The notes beneath the pieces are model-generated. The model was given only the letters and a program-made list of their open reading frames with translations, had not been told where the DNA came from and made no database searches. The position numbers were made by a program, and so were the translations under genes. Of a stretch of 64,000 nt of DNA, positions 1-10,463 are shown one piece after another; position 1 is the stretch's first letter; each line of letters begins with the position of its first letter. Source of the DNA: Cornus controversa (taxonomy: Eukaryota > Streptophyta > Magnoliopsida > Cornales > Cornaceae); the NCBI GenBank assembly GCA_026545225.1, contig CM048850.1, forward strand, positions 2,976,001 to 3,040,000, written 5' to 3'.

Positions 1-1622
1 ATTTAAGGCCACATTTCATATTCAATGCATAAAACACAACTCATGCTCGATAAATATGTGTCATGCTCCCTAGCATTCTAGTCACAAGGTTAAACGCTCA
101 ATTCGTTCACGTCATGTAATATACATCAATTATAACTTGACAACCACATAAATGCATTTCATACACATAACACATTTACATCATATATGTAACATATGAC
201 AATAATAAAAAACGGATAAACATCAGCACAAGTCATGTAATTCACTTAAGTTACACATAAGACACAACACACTTACTCTTTCTCGAATTTGGTTCACACT
301 CACTCACACACAAGATACGTACCAAAGTCCCATATCTTAAGTTCATGATTATTACAAGTTACTAAACCATGCAGTTACCACCCATCTTGCGTAAGTTTGA
401 GGTTTTTCAACCCCAGAAGATATGTTTCCCTACTACTTTCCTATAAGCCACTTCCGAGACACCCCACACTAACCCAAAATAGTTCACATTTTGCATCCAC
501 AATCACAACTTTGATGCATTGAACCCATTTCATATCCTAGTTCACTTCTAGCATGTCAAGCAAGAATCATAAGAACATATACCTAAGCTTAACCCCAAAA
601 GTAGGTTTTCATCATTTTTCCCCCAACATTCCCATATATGTCATACATATTTCATTTTGCACATATAAGCAATCTATGTAATATGAAGTATACATTAATC
701 ACTTCTAGCAAGAGAAACATATATACACCATTTCCAAACATGATTTTCATCACAAAACATATATTTTCATATATCTCATAAAAGAAAACATCTATTTTAT
801 GCTTATACATGAAATTTCACTTGAATTAAAAGACACAACACATGCCCCATACCTCAATAGCTATAGTCTGAAGTTATCCCACAGTTTCACAATTCTCAAA
901 GTTGTTTACTAGTGACTGTATTCGATTCCAAGTGATGCCTTCGCCAAGTAGAACACACATCCCTTAGTCGGCACCTTCCTAATCAAACCCAAAGACCCTA
1001 AAAATCTAGAGAGAAGAAATAGATCATAAAATCTTCCACTGGACCAAAATGCTCTGAATTAACTTTTCAATCCATAGAGATTGTAGAGAGTGTCGAGGTG
1101 AACAACAATGATGTTCAAAACTTTTTCCAAATCTAAGCCTAGGTTAGAGGAATTCTAGAGATAAGAAGAAGAACACGAAGAAGAGAGAGAAGAGAAGTTC
1201 ACAACTATTTAGAGAGAGGAAGTAAGCTGTAAATATCTGTCTCCCAGATATTTATAAGCCTTATGGTGCAAAAAAATCAAAACGCCCCTAGTTCACTTAA
1301 CATACTTTCCCGAGCTCCATTTTTGAATCCGAAAGAAGTTATGGATTCAAAATCATTTCTATGTCTCTCAAAATATTCTAATTGGTATATAACCAGAAAT
1401 AAAATTTTTTAAAAAAATATCCAAATTTCTGGGCCCCGACCCGTTTCTCGTTGACCCAAAATTTTTAACTTCATCCAAATGTTCTGAAAACTTTCAAAAA
1501 CCTCTAAACATGTTTCCAAACATGTGTTCCACTCTCAAAAAATCCATAACAACAATTAAAAGCATTTATGATGAAAATGATAAAAATTCAAAAATTGGTC
1601 AAATTTGGTTCCGGTCCCTACA
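1..1622 (-). mobile_element. LTR of a minus-strand Ty3/gypsy-like element (cut by window edge)
   Basis: Read on the minus strand, this stretch opens with TGTAGGGACC at 1622. It then follows the same block order as the other LTRs here: an AT-rich first 300 bases, a TATAAATATC box near 1243-1252, a GA-rich transcribed leader, and long stretches rich in ATGCATGT-type words. The rest of the LTR lies beyond the left edge. It abuts gag remains at 1623-2196 on the same strand. It may be the 3' LTR of the minus-strand element whose 5' LTR is at 37958-42965, but the two LTRs differ enough that this pairing is only a guess. Old fossil with no coding content. Confidence 0.7.
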
Positions 1623-2196
1623 ACTCCAGTGATGACACCTCCAGCCCCAAGGCACAAGCAAATGCAGTAGATATGAATGAATGGGATGCACCCAAATCTA
1701 TCAACACCCTAACCCACGAGCTAGAAACTATGAATATACCTCTAACTACTAACGGTCCTAGTACATCCTCTACCGGAGCAAGCGTGAAAACATGGTCCTA
1801 AGTATGCTGACCACATTGGCTAGTCCCCTGAAACCCCAACTACTGACTAGAAGCAGGTGTGGAACCTCTCACTGTCTCAGAACCCTATACTGAATGTGTT
1901 GGCTAAGGCGATGGCAGTGCCCTACCGCCAGACTGAATTGTGGTAGTCAGTACGGTCCTCTGCTGAGATCCAGAACCACTGTGTGTGCCCTACCTCTGAG
2001 GGCAGTTCGCTCTAACATGTCTGTGCTAATAACAATGGAAACACGTCCGCTCTCCTCCTGCTATCACTAGCAAAGAAGCTATAACTTGCCTCTAAGGGCA
2101 CTTAGATCTATAATAGCAGGACTGCTGACAGTTATACACACCAACGTAGACCGTGGAGGTCTAGTAGATAAAGTCACTGATTGTGTCAAGCGAGCC
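1623..2196 (-). pseudogene. gag remnant with zinc-knuckle-like motifs
   Basis: On the minus strand the remains of two CCHC zinc-knuckle-like blocks can be read, at about 2001-2043 and 2090-2145. They are typical of the nucleocapsid part of Ty3/gypsy gag. The rest is low-complexity coding-like sequence. The fragment is broken. It lies between a minus-strand LTR on the left and the first LTR of the plus-strand array on the right, so it is probably host sequence for the array insertion. Another gag start on the same strand lies on the far side of the array near 37697. That fits one element split by the array, although no target-site duplication was found. Confidence 0.55.
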
Positions 2197-3385
2197 TGTA
2201 GAGACCGTGACCAATTTTGGCCAGTTTGTCGATTTTTCATTATTTTCGCTATAAATGCATTTTTAATGATGTTATAGATGTTTCAAGATTGAGAAACATG
2301 TTTGGAAGGTTAATTTGAGGTTTTTGAAAGTTTTCAAAAGATTTAGAGAAGTTTAAATTTTTGGTCAAACGGGGACCCAGGATGTGACTTAAGTGGGCCC
2401 GGGAATCTAGAAAATTTCTAAAAATTATTATTTTTGATAATGACTTAGATTAAATGTTTAGAGAGTAGAGGAAGTAATTTCAAGGCCGTAGGAGTTTTTG
2501 AAATAGAAAACGGAGCCCGGGAAGGTACGTTAAGTGGCCGAGGGGCATTTTAGTCATTTTCCATGCCTTAGATATTTTAAATATCTGGCTGAGGTTGATC
2601 CCAGCCATTTCACATGGATCCTTCTCTCTCTAAAATTTCCCTCTTCTCCTCTCTGCCTTCTCTCTACATTTTGGAGCCATTCGGGTGCGATTCGGGTTTC
2701 GCCGAAGAAGGGAGATACGTAGGGGACGGCTAGGCCTTCGGTTTGAACCAAACAAAGTCCAGCAAGGTGGACATTGTTGGGATTTTTGGAAAGTGCTTGG
2801 AAGGTCTTCAAATTCGAGGTAGGGGTTCTTCTTCTCTTCTAATTGTTGATTCTAGGGTTTCGGGTGAAGAGGAGAGGTGTAGGTTGTGTATCACATATTT
2901 TAGGAGAGTGAGAGGGGTGGAAAGTCAAATTTTTTCCTTCTCTAGAGTCCTATCTTTGCACATTTGGTTTTCCTTTTGTTAGTTTTAACATGTGGGTTAA
3001 AGTGTGTGAAATGAAGAGATTGGGTATATAAGTGTTATATGCTCAATTTGGGATTTATATGCAAATGCCTAACCTTGTGTCATATATGTGATTATATGTA
3101 GATTATGTGGTGGATGAATGCATGTTAGTTCTATATGCTAAAATTATGCATTGAGTGTGGCATGAGTAAAGTATGCTAATTTTGAAGTTGTATGCATATG
3201 AAATGATATATGTATGTGTTATACATATATGTGCTATATGTGGCTTTATGGTGATGAAATGCATGCTAGGTATTTTATTAATTAGCATGTGCATTGTGGA
3301 GCATGAAATTAAATGCTAGATATGTATATGTTCGAAATGCATATATTTGGGGCCGTTGTGAGAAAACGGGAAAGTGTGGTTGAAT

Positions 3386-3686
3386 TGCCTAGAGTAGGTC
3401 AATACTCGGTGAGGGCGTAGGAATGGTTACGTCACCTTGGGGTAGGAAAATACTCGGTGATGGTGGTTTACTCACCTTGGAGTAGGTAAATACTCGGTGG
3501 AGATTCTAAGAAAGTTGCCCAATCGCCTTGGAGTAGGTAAATACTCGGTGATTGTGGTTTACTCACCTTAGAGTAGGTAAATACTCGGTGAGAATTCATG
3601 AAAAGGGGCCAAGTCATCTTGGAGTAGGTAAATACTCGGTGATGGTGGTCTACCCACCTTGGAGTAGGTAAATACTCGGTGGTAGA
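3386..3686 (+). repeat. Tandem hairpin array, type 1 (seven units)
   Basis: Seven units spaced about 45-50 bp. Each has GAGTA, a short loop (GGTAAA), then TACTC, so a 5-bp stem. This is enclosed by CACC and GGTG arms with a three-base bulge. Outside the CACC/GGTG arms several units extend the stem with different but paired bases: AATC..GATT at about 3531-3554, CTCACC..GGTGAG, and TCAYC..GGTGA. Similar arrays sit at the same relative place in LTR-B, LTR-D, the 33642-37592 solo LTR and both LTRs of the young element. Confidence 0.85.
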
Positions 3687-4778
3687 GTTGGAATAGTGTA
3701 GGAAGTGTCTCAGTTTCATGATTCGGTCAAGAATCGTGTTAGGGTTTTGGGTTGAGTTCGAGAGAGAGACAAGCGTGATATGTGTTTAATGCATCCCTAT
3801 ATGTATATATGTATTATTGTGAGTGAACATGGTGTATGTTGGATGATACATGTAATGTAGTGACATGCATTCATGTAGGTTGTGTCGGGTCGGCACTTAA
3901 AAGGGTTGGGGAAACCTCTACTGAGCCGCAGTGGTGCTCACCCCTTTATTCTAAACTATTTTACAGATAAGGCGCTGATGATGGATGAGATTTGAATGTC
4001 CAAGAAAAGTTCTTGCTATGTTTTGCTACGTTTTGGATATTTGTACATTTGGCTATCCATGCTGGCATGTGGCATGTGGATTATATTGGGTTATAGTTAC
4101 ATTCACGTTATATGTAACTTGTATATTCATTTGGACCTTGTATGTATAATAAATGATGTTAGTGCATGGATTTGTGGTTTGAATGAATGATATGTACCCC
4201 TTTTTAGAAAAGTGTGTGTTGGAGATGTATGGTACCATAAGACCATTTTTCTCTTTAGCTATGATTTCTTATATGGTTAATCATGAGCAAATGGAGTATG
4301 GAAAGTATGTATGTATGAGTTGTGGAGTGAAGATGGTGAGAAAAATAGATGGAATTACATTTCAAGTATGAAATGCATGTTATATGAATTTACTTGATGG
4401 CCATTGAGGCATTAGAGTAGCCATTGGGGGGACACATACCCAAAAGTGTCCATTTTGAGTTCAAGGAGTGAATGGAATTTATGTATATAGTAAGAGAATT
4501 GTGTTAGCTTTGATTTGATAGGTCATGGACCTTGTTTGGATTTAAATTGAGGAAGATATGCATGTTTTGGTGCAAGGGTGGGTAATCTGACCCACAGTCA
4601 CTAATTTGAGCATAACTTGAGTTGTGATTGGTATTTTTGGATGATTCAAATTCTGTTAGAAGCTAGACATGTGGAGGATGATCCATGTCAAATTTCAAGT
4701 CAAACAGACTTACGGATTGTGAGATATTAGCATTTGAAGTCAGGTTGATGAATATTGTCAAAAATTCAGGCACAGGTA

Positions 4779-4913
4779 CTTTCAGCCTGCTGAAAGTCCA
4801 CTTTTAGCCTGCTGAAAGTTCACTTTCAGGCTACTGAAAGTGCTATTTTTGGAAATACAAACTCTCTGGAAGTTTCAGGCAACTGAAACTAAAGTTTCAG
4901 GCGACTGAAAGTC
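4779..4913 (+). repeat. Palindrome cluster, CTTTCAG version
   Basis: Five inverted repeats built on CTTTCAG / CTGAAAG. The first is a perfect 7-bp stem (4779-4785 with 4790-4796) around CCTG. The others substitute TTTTAG, CTTTCAGG or GTTTCAGG arms, with CAACTGAAAC and CGACTGAAAG partners. It occupies the part of the LTR where sister LTRs carry different palindromes. Confidence 0.75.
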
Positions 4914-5283
4914 CTGTAGACCTTAAAAATGTGAAATTTTATGATTTTTCATGATATAAGAGTAGAAATGGAAGGTCGTGGATGCATAGATCGATGTGTG
5001 GCCCATTGGAATAGATAATGATGAGTATACGCATAGATAATTACGTGCGTATGATTAGCTTCCGTGGTAATCGAGAAATAAGAGGAGGTTCATTGGGGTT
5101 TAATGAACAAGTTCACCTCTGATTTTTAAGGAGTCGGGAATTGGGGCGTGACATGATGGTAGCTTGATACTATCACATGAGTGTGGTTAAGGTTGTTCAC
5201 GGGGTTGAGTGAACGAGTTGACACTCGAGATTTGGGTTAGTCCGGGGGAGTCCCGGTGGTCTGAATTTCGGGGTGTGACAGAA

Positions 5284-5499
5284 TGGTATCAGAGCATGGT
5301 ACTTTATAGAGGGTAAAAAGGGTCCATTGGGACTAATGGACGGGTTAACCTCCAGTTTCCTGAGAGTCAGGGATCGGGGTGTTACAGAATGGTATCAGAG
5401 CTCTAGGTCAGAATACCTAGGGACGATGGGGAATGGACATATCACGTGTATAGTTGAGAAGGTTGGATTATGTGCCTGATACCAGAATGGTATCAGAGC
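5284..5499 (+). promoter_or_regulatory. Three primer-binding-site copies at the LTR-A/interior junction
   Basis: TGGTATCAGAGC, complementary to the 3' end of plant initiator tRNA-Met, occurs at 5284-5295, 5390-5401 and 5488-5499, each preceded by GAA or AGAA. The first two follow LTR-like termini (TGTGACA and TGTTACA). The middle copy is the likely working site because LTR-A ends right before it, as in the young element at 43732-54118. The first is then inside U5 and the third in the leader. Confidence 0.85.
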
Positions 5500-5635
5500 A
5501 CTAGGTTGAAAAACCTAGGGACGACGGGTAGTGGTCATACTACGTGTGAAATTGTGAAATACCTGATACAAGAAAGTTGAGCACTAGGTTGGAAGAGTCA
5601 TAGAATGTAATTGAGGTACTAGGTTTGGAAACCTA
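5403..5635 (+). repeat. Leader hairpin series after the primer site
   Basis: Hairpins with CTAGGT..ACCTAG arms at 5403-5408/5415-5420, CTAGGTT..AACCTAG at 5501-5507/5512-5518, and TAGGTTT..AAACCTA at 5620-5626/5629-5635. Loops are short and differ in sequence, and most hairpins are followed by GGGACGA-like bases. The same series follows the primer site in I3 and in the young element. The position corresponds to that of packaging signals in retroelement RNAs; that role is inferred. Confidence 0.7.
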
Positions 5636-7437
5636 AGAACGAGAAGTAATGATCCAATTATGTGATAGATTGGAGTGATGAGATGACATATAAATTGTCA
5701 TTGCTATAGGTATGGATACCTAGATGAATGGTGAGAAATGATTGTGAACTTATTTGAGGATGAGGATTGAGGCATTCTAGTGTGTACTAGAGCACTAAGG
5801 GAAATCTGGGTCATGTTATCACGCTTACTCAGGCAAAGGACGTATTTGAACCATGCGTGGTCAATGGTACTTATCTAGTGTTAGCCTGAGGGCTAGGAAA
5901 TTAGATTGTTTAGATGCATTACATCCCACATCATGCATCTTATGTGCTTATTTGATTTAACATGCTATATGTTACGTGTTATGTGAAATATATGATTCAT
6001 GTGACTTTGGATTAACATTGTGTTGCATTGTGCGCCATGTGGTCAGTAGTGACATATAGTCACTATTTAGAAATCCTAGATTTTGAGGATTGGTGAACCT
6101 AGGTAGAGGTTTGGAGTGTAGTGGATTGTGATGTCGAGGTAGACATGTGAATATAGACTTCAAAAATACAAGTCTAGAGTTGATGGAAATGGGGTATGAA
6201 TTACCTTGAAGATTCAAAACCAAGAGTTGGTGGTTTAGAATTTGCGTTGCATTGATTGCATAATTATTGAGGATAAAATTTAGTCAATTGACTAAGACAT
6301 TGGGGGGTATTGTGATACTGGGACTCTAGACAGGGTATGTCTAAGGAGTGACTATTGATATAGTCGGATATGGACTCAAAAATGACCAAATTCCTAGAGT
6401 CGGTGAACATTTGATGATTTCTACGTCTGAAAATAAAATGTTGGGATTATGTGAAAGAAATTGAGAAATTATATCATTGGTTGGATATGATGGTTAAGTA
6501 AAGGATAAGTTGAGAGTCGGTTAGAACCCGGACATGAAGTGTCTGAAGCAAGGATGATTTCTTTCTGTGAGAGGGAAGGGTGGACGCAATGGATGCAGTC
6601 CAGGATATACGCTGAGTTGGGTGTATGTGACTGTAGGTGATTATAGGTGACCCTGAACTCTCATTGGAAGGGGTTGTCTGAGGTGAAGCCCTATATGAAA
6701 GGAATTCTCTCTAATTGTCAACTAGTTCCTTGGTGTGAAAGATGAAAATGGGAAATAATTTTCCTCTTGAATAATGAGATTGTGAAACCAGTGGGATGTA
6801 AGATCCCGGACTTGGCATTAGATTCTAGCGGGTTGTAGTCTATGAGACTGGGCAGGATTATGTGGCTTGCTATGGTGAGTACATTGTTATGTGGTTTTGA
6901 TCGGCGAGTACACTGTCATGTGCCTTGCTGGTGAGTGTGCTTGTGATGTGCACTGGATTGATATGGTTTGTGTTGTGGTGATGCCCAGGATATTGGACTA
7001 AGCCCTGGAATGACATGTCAGAGATTGAAAGTCATATTGGATAATGAAAAAAATGACTTTGAGTATTGATGATCCTAGATGATAGGGATGTATCACTGTG
7101 AGTGATTGGTATGATTAGTCGAAGGTGTGGCCTTAGACTAGTGATAGAGATTGACTGGATAGGTCTTGAGGTAGCTACTGTGGACTCAAGGAAGCAAGTG
7201 CTTCGGAGGATTGTGAAGGTGAACCGTACATGGGCTTAGGAGTCACTCAGCCATGTCACGGAAGTGGTTACGTTGCCTTAGGGCAGTTGAGACACATTGA
7301 ATGTGTGAGACTTAAGTGTTACAAGTGTAGCGCCTAGGGTATATGAAAAGGGAAAGTGACGATTATTGACGAGAATAATGTCTGGTAGGGACTGGTTTGG
7401 AAAGACCACGAGTATTCTAATTTCGAGAATGAAATTC

Positions 7438-7454
7438 CTTGAAGGAGGGGAGGT
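7438..7454 (+). promoter_or_regulatory. Polypurine tract before LTR-B
   Basis: A purine run (AAGGAGGGGAGG core) ends one base before TGTAGAGACC of LTR-B, the position where plus-strand DNA synthesis is primed. The reverse complement of the same tract flanks the young element's LTR at 47685-47705. Confidence 0.75.
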
Positions 7455-8647
7455 TGTAGAGACCGTGACCAATTTTGGCTAGTTTGTCGATTTTTCATCA
7501 TTTTCGTTATAAATGCGTTTTGAATGATGTAATGGATGTTTCGAGAGTGGGAAACATGTTTGGAAGGTTAATTTGAGATTTTTGAAAGTTTCCGAAAGAT
7601 TTGGAGAAGTTTGACTTTTTGGTCAAACGGGGGCCCGAGATATGACTTAAGTGGGCCCCGGAATCCGAAAAATTTCAAAAAAATATTTATTTTTGAGAAT
7701 GGCTTAGATGAAATGTTTAGAGAGTAGAGGAAGTGATTTCGAGGCCATAGGAGTTTTTTAAATCAAAAACGGAGTCCGGGAAGGTGCGTTAAGTGGCTTA
7801 GGGGTATTATGGTCTTTTCGCGACCTAGGGACCTTAAATGGTTAAATCTGCAGAGATATTTCATATCTCACGGCTGTTTCTCTCTATATTGCTTTTACTT
7901 CTTCTCTCTTCCTTTTTTCTAGGTTTTGGAGGTTTTCGGGTGTGATTCATGTTCCGCCGAAGAAGGGAGATACGTAGGGGACGGCTAGGGCTTCCCTTTG
8001 AACCGATCAAAGTTGCGGTTCGACAAGGTAGACATCACTGGAATTTTGGTGAAATGCTTGGAAGGCCTTCATTTTTGAGGTAGGGGTGTTCTTTCTCATC
8101 TACTTGTTGATTCTAGGGTTTTGGGTGAAGTGGTGAGAACTAAGGGTGTGTATTGCATGTTTTAGAGATGTAAGAGGGGTGGAATAAGGTGTTTCTCTTT
8201 TTCTCTTGAATCTCTTCTATGAAATAGATGTGTATCTCCTATTATGTATGATGTGAGGGACAAATACATAAAAATATGAGAGAATGAGAGCATATATGCC
8301 TATGTGCTTAATGTGGTGTACATGTGTAATTATGTGCAAATGTGAGACATATATGTGTTATATGTTGTAAGTGAGTTAAATGCATGCTATATTTGTATAG
8401 AAAATCTGTGCATTGGTGAAGCATGACTAAAATGTGCTTAGGTGAAGTTTTGTGAGCATATATGGATAGTATGCTATGTCTTACATGTATAGGTAAATTT
8501 ATGTGTGGTGTTGTGGAGATGAAATGCATGCTACGCGTTTTATTAATTAGCATGTGCATTGTGAGACATGAAATTAAATGCTTGATATTTATATGTTCGA
8601 AATGCATATATTGGGGCCATTGTGAGGAAACGGGGAAGTGTGGTTGA

Positions 8648-8947
8648 ATTGCCTAGAGTAGGTCAATACTCGGTGAGGGCGTTGGAGTGGTTACGTCACC
8701 TTGGAATAGCTAAATACTCGATGATGGTGGTTTACTCACCTTGGAGTAGGTAAATACTCGGTGGAGATTATAGAAAGGTTGCCCAATCGCCTTGAAGTAG
8801 GTAAATACTCAGTGATTGTGGTTTGCTCACCTTGGAGTAGGTAAATACTCGGTGAGAGTTCAAAGAAAAGGGGCCAAGTCACCTTGGAGTAGGTAAATAC
8901 TTGGTGATGGTGGTCTATCCACCTTGGAGTAGGTAAATACTCGGTGG
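8648..8947 (+). repeat. Tandem hairpin array, type 1, in LTR-B
   Basis: Seven units with GAGTA-loop-TACTC inner stems and CACC/GGTG outer arms. Clear extended pairs are CTCACC/GGTGAG, CCACC/GGTGG and AATCGCC/AGTGATT. Spacing is the same as in LTR-A. Confidence 0.85.
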
Positions 8948-9721
8948 CGGAGTTGGAATGGTGTGGAAATTGTCTCGGTTTCATGATTCGGTCAAGAATC
9001 ATGTTAGGGTTTCGGGTTGAGTCCGAGAGAGAGACAAGCATATGATTACTACCTTCATTTAAAATATGAAGCATGGTATGTGTTTAATGCATCCCTATAT
9101 ATATATATATGCATTGTTGTGAGTGAACATGATGTATGTTGAATGATACATAAAATGTTGTGACATGCATCTATGTAGGTCGTGTCGGGTCGGCACTTAG
9201 GTGGGTTGGGGTATCTCTACTGATCTGCATTGGTGCTCACCCCCTTTATTCTAAACTTTTTTACAAATAAAACGCCGATGACGGATGAGACATGAGTGTC
9301 CAAGTGGAATTCTAGTAGCATTTTGCTATCTTTTGGATGTTGTGCATTTTGTGGCTATCCATGCTGGCTTGTGGCATGTGGCTTTTTTTTTATTTGTGGT
9401 CATATCTTGGACAAATGTAATTTGGATGTATGTATTGGATTTTAAACTTATTGGGTATAGAAAGACAACGGTTTAGTTTATGCAATGCTTGTGTGGCATT
9501 TAATTCATTTGATGATGTTTTCCTTATAAATGGATTGTGGTTGTGAAAGAGAATGATTCATTTTGATGTATAATTCATTTATGATTACGATGTTGAGCAT
9601 GTTGTTGATGTTGGTGTCTTTCAAGTATGTTATGGATCATGTGTGAGAGGTCCTAGGATGATAGAATGAGGATTGGGCTCCAAATGAACCATGTATAGGG
9701 TTGTTGGAGGTCCTGTGGGGA

Positions 9722-9960
9722 GCATTTCGATCGTGCGAAATGCCCATTTCGCACAATCAAGACCCCCATTTCGATTGTGTGAAGGGGTGATGATTTATGA
9801 TGATCTTTAGGGTCCAGACAGGGGCAATTTCGCACAATCAAAACCCCCATTTCGATCGTGCGAGATATTGCAGGTCTAAGGTCTCGAGAGGGTGATATTC
9901 TTGTATAATCGAGATTTTTTTTGCACAATCGAGATTGGCATTTCGCACAATCGAGATTAC
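9722..9960 (+). repeat. Palindrome cluster, CGCACAATCGA version
   Basis: About eight copies of a motif near TTTCGATTGTGCGAA, in both orientations. The first pair forms a perfect 8-bp stem, GCATTTCG (9722-9729) with CGAAATGC (9736-9743), around ATCGTG. Intervening bases are unrelated. The cluster ends at ACTATTCACAGCATTTT, a flank shared by LTR-C, the fragment at 18633-19252, and LTR-D. Confidence 0.8.
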
Positions 9961-10463
9961 TATTCACAGCATTTTTCAAAACTTCGATTCGACGTAATTT
10001 CTTCATTTTAGATCGGAATTGAGTGTGGTTTTTTTTAAATTGAGTATTTTTGGATTCTCTATCCAATGGTGTAGGTATCTGCTTTATATTCCAAACACAG
10101 TAAGTTTTGAGGCTTGAAAGTGAGTGATTCTTGAAAGTGTGGGCAAGTAAATTTCCACTAAGGTGTATGATTCGATGTAGGGCCATGGGGATTGGTTAAG
10201 GTAGAGTTATGTGCATTTTTATGCAAGAATTGAGTTAAGCTTTCGCGGTGAATGAGGGTAATGAGGGTCTATTGGGCTAAATAGACAGTTTAACCTCTGG
10301 TTCTCCGGGAGTTAGAAATTGGGGCGTTATAGTATGGTATCAAATCTCGATACTATTACATGAGTGTGGTTGAGATCATTCATGGGTTGAGTGAACGGGT
10401 TCACACTCGGGATTTGGGGCCGGTTCGGGGGAGTCCCGGCGGTCCGGGTTCTGGGGTGCGACA

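Larger units (their letters stand above)
2197..5386 (+). mobile_element. LTR-A of the plus-strand non-coding LTR array
   Basis: It begins TGTAGAGACC and ends GGTGTTACA, followed three bases later by TGGTATCAGAGC (5390-5401), the plant initiator-Met primer site. It contains in order an AT-rich U3-like start, a conserved block with GGGAGATACGTAGG near 2711, a hairpin array (3386-3686), a CTTTCAG palindrome cluster (4779-4913), and a U5 end in which a second primer-site copy (5284-5295) lies inside the LTR. The first two-thirds resembles LTR-C, while the 3' third resembles the young element at 43732-54118. No protein-coding content is convincing. About 3.2 kb, which is long for a plant LTR. Confidence 0.85.
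5387..7454 (+). mobile_element. Non-coding interior I1 between LTR-A and LTR-B
   Basis: About 2.1 kb from the primer site to a purine-rich tract (7440-7454, AAGGAGGGGAGG within it) directly before the next LTR. I find no gag, protease, reverse transcriptase or integrase block on either strand. The leader (5403-5635) carries CTAGGT/ACCTAG hairpins. The whole interior is related to interiors I2 and I3 and, on the other strand, to 47685-50165. This matches a large non-autonomous LTR element (LARD-like) that would need proteins from another element. Confidence 0.75.
7455..10463 (+). mobile_element. LTR-B of the array
   Basis: It starts TGTAGAGACC and ends GGTGCGACA, followed by GAATGGTATCAGAGC. 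Block order is as in LTR-A: GGAGATACGTAGGGG box near 7966, hairpin array (8648-8947), GTCGGGTCGGCACTTAG box near 9184, palindrome cluster (9722-9960), the box TTGAGTATTTTTGGATTC (about 10040), then U5. A decayed primer-site-like sequence occurs within U5 near 10332. It is much closer to LTR-D (20096 onward) than to its neighbours A and C, so B and D may be the original pair of one element. Fossil, non-coding. Confidence 0.85.

Noticed and set aside
3386-3686. Evenly spaced repeats that superficially resemble a CRISPR array
   Set aside because: Plant nuclear context; the units are imperfect, themselves hairpins, lie within an LTR and recur in sister LTRs with the same spacers.
5284-5499. Repeated TGGTATCAGAGC as possible tRNA gene pieces
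   Set aside because: Only the primer-complementary 12 bases occur, with no tRNA body; the position after LTR ends marks them as primer sites.
9653-10186. 177-codon minus-strand open frame in LTR-B
   Set aside because: It spans the palindrome cluster, is not kept open in LTR-C or D, and has no recognisable motif.
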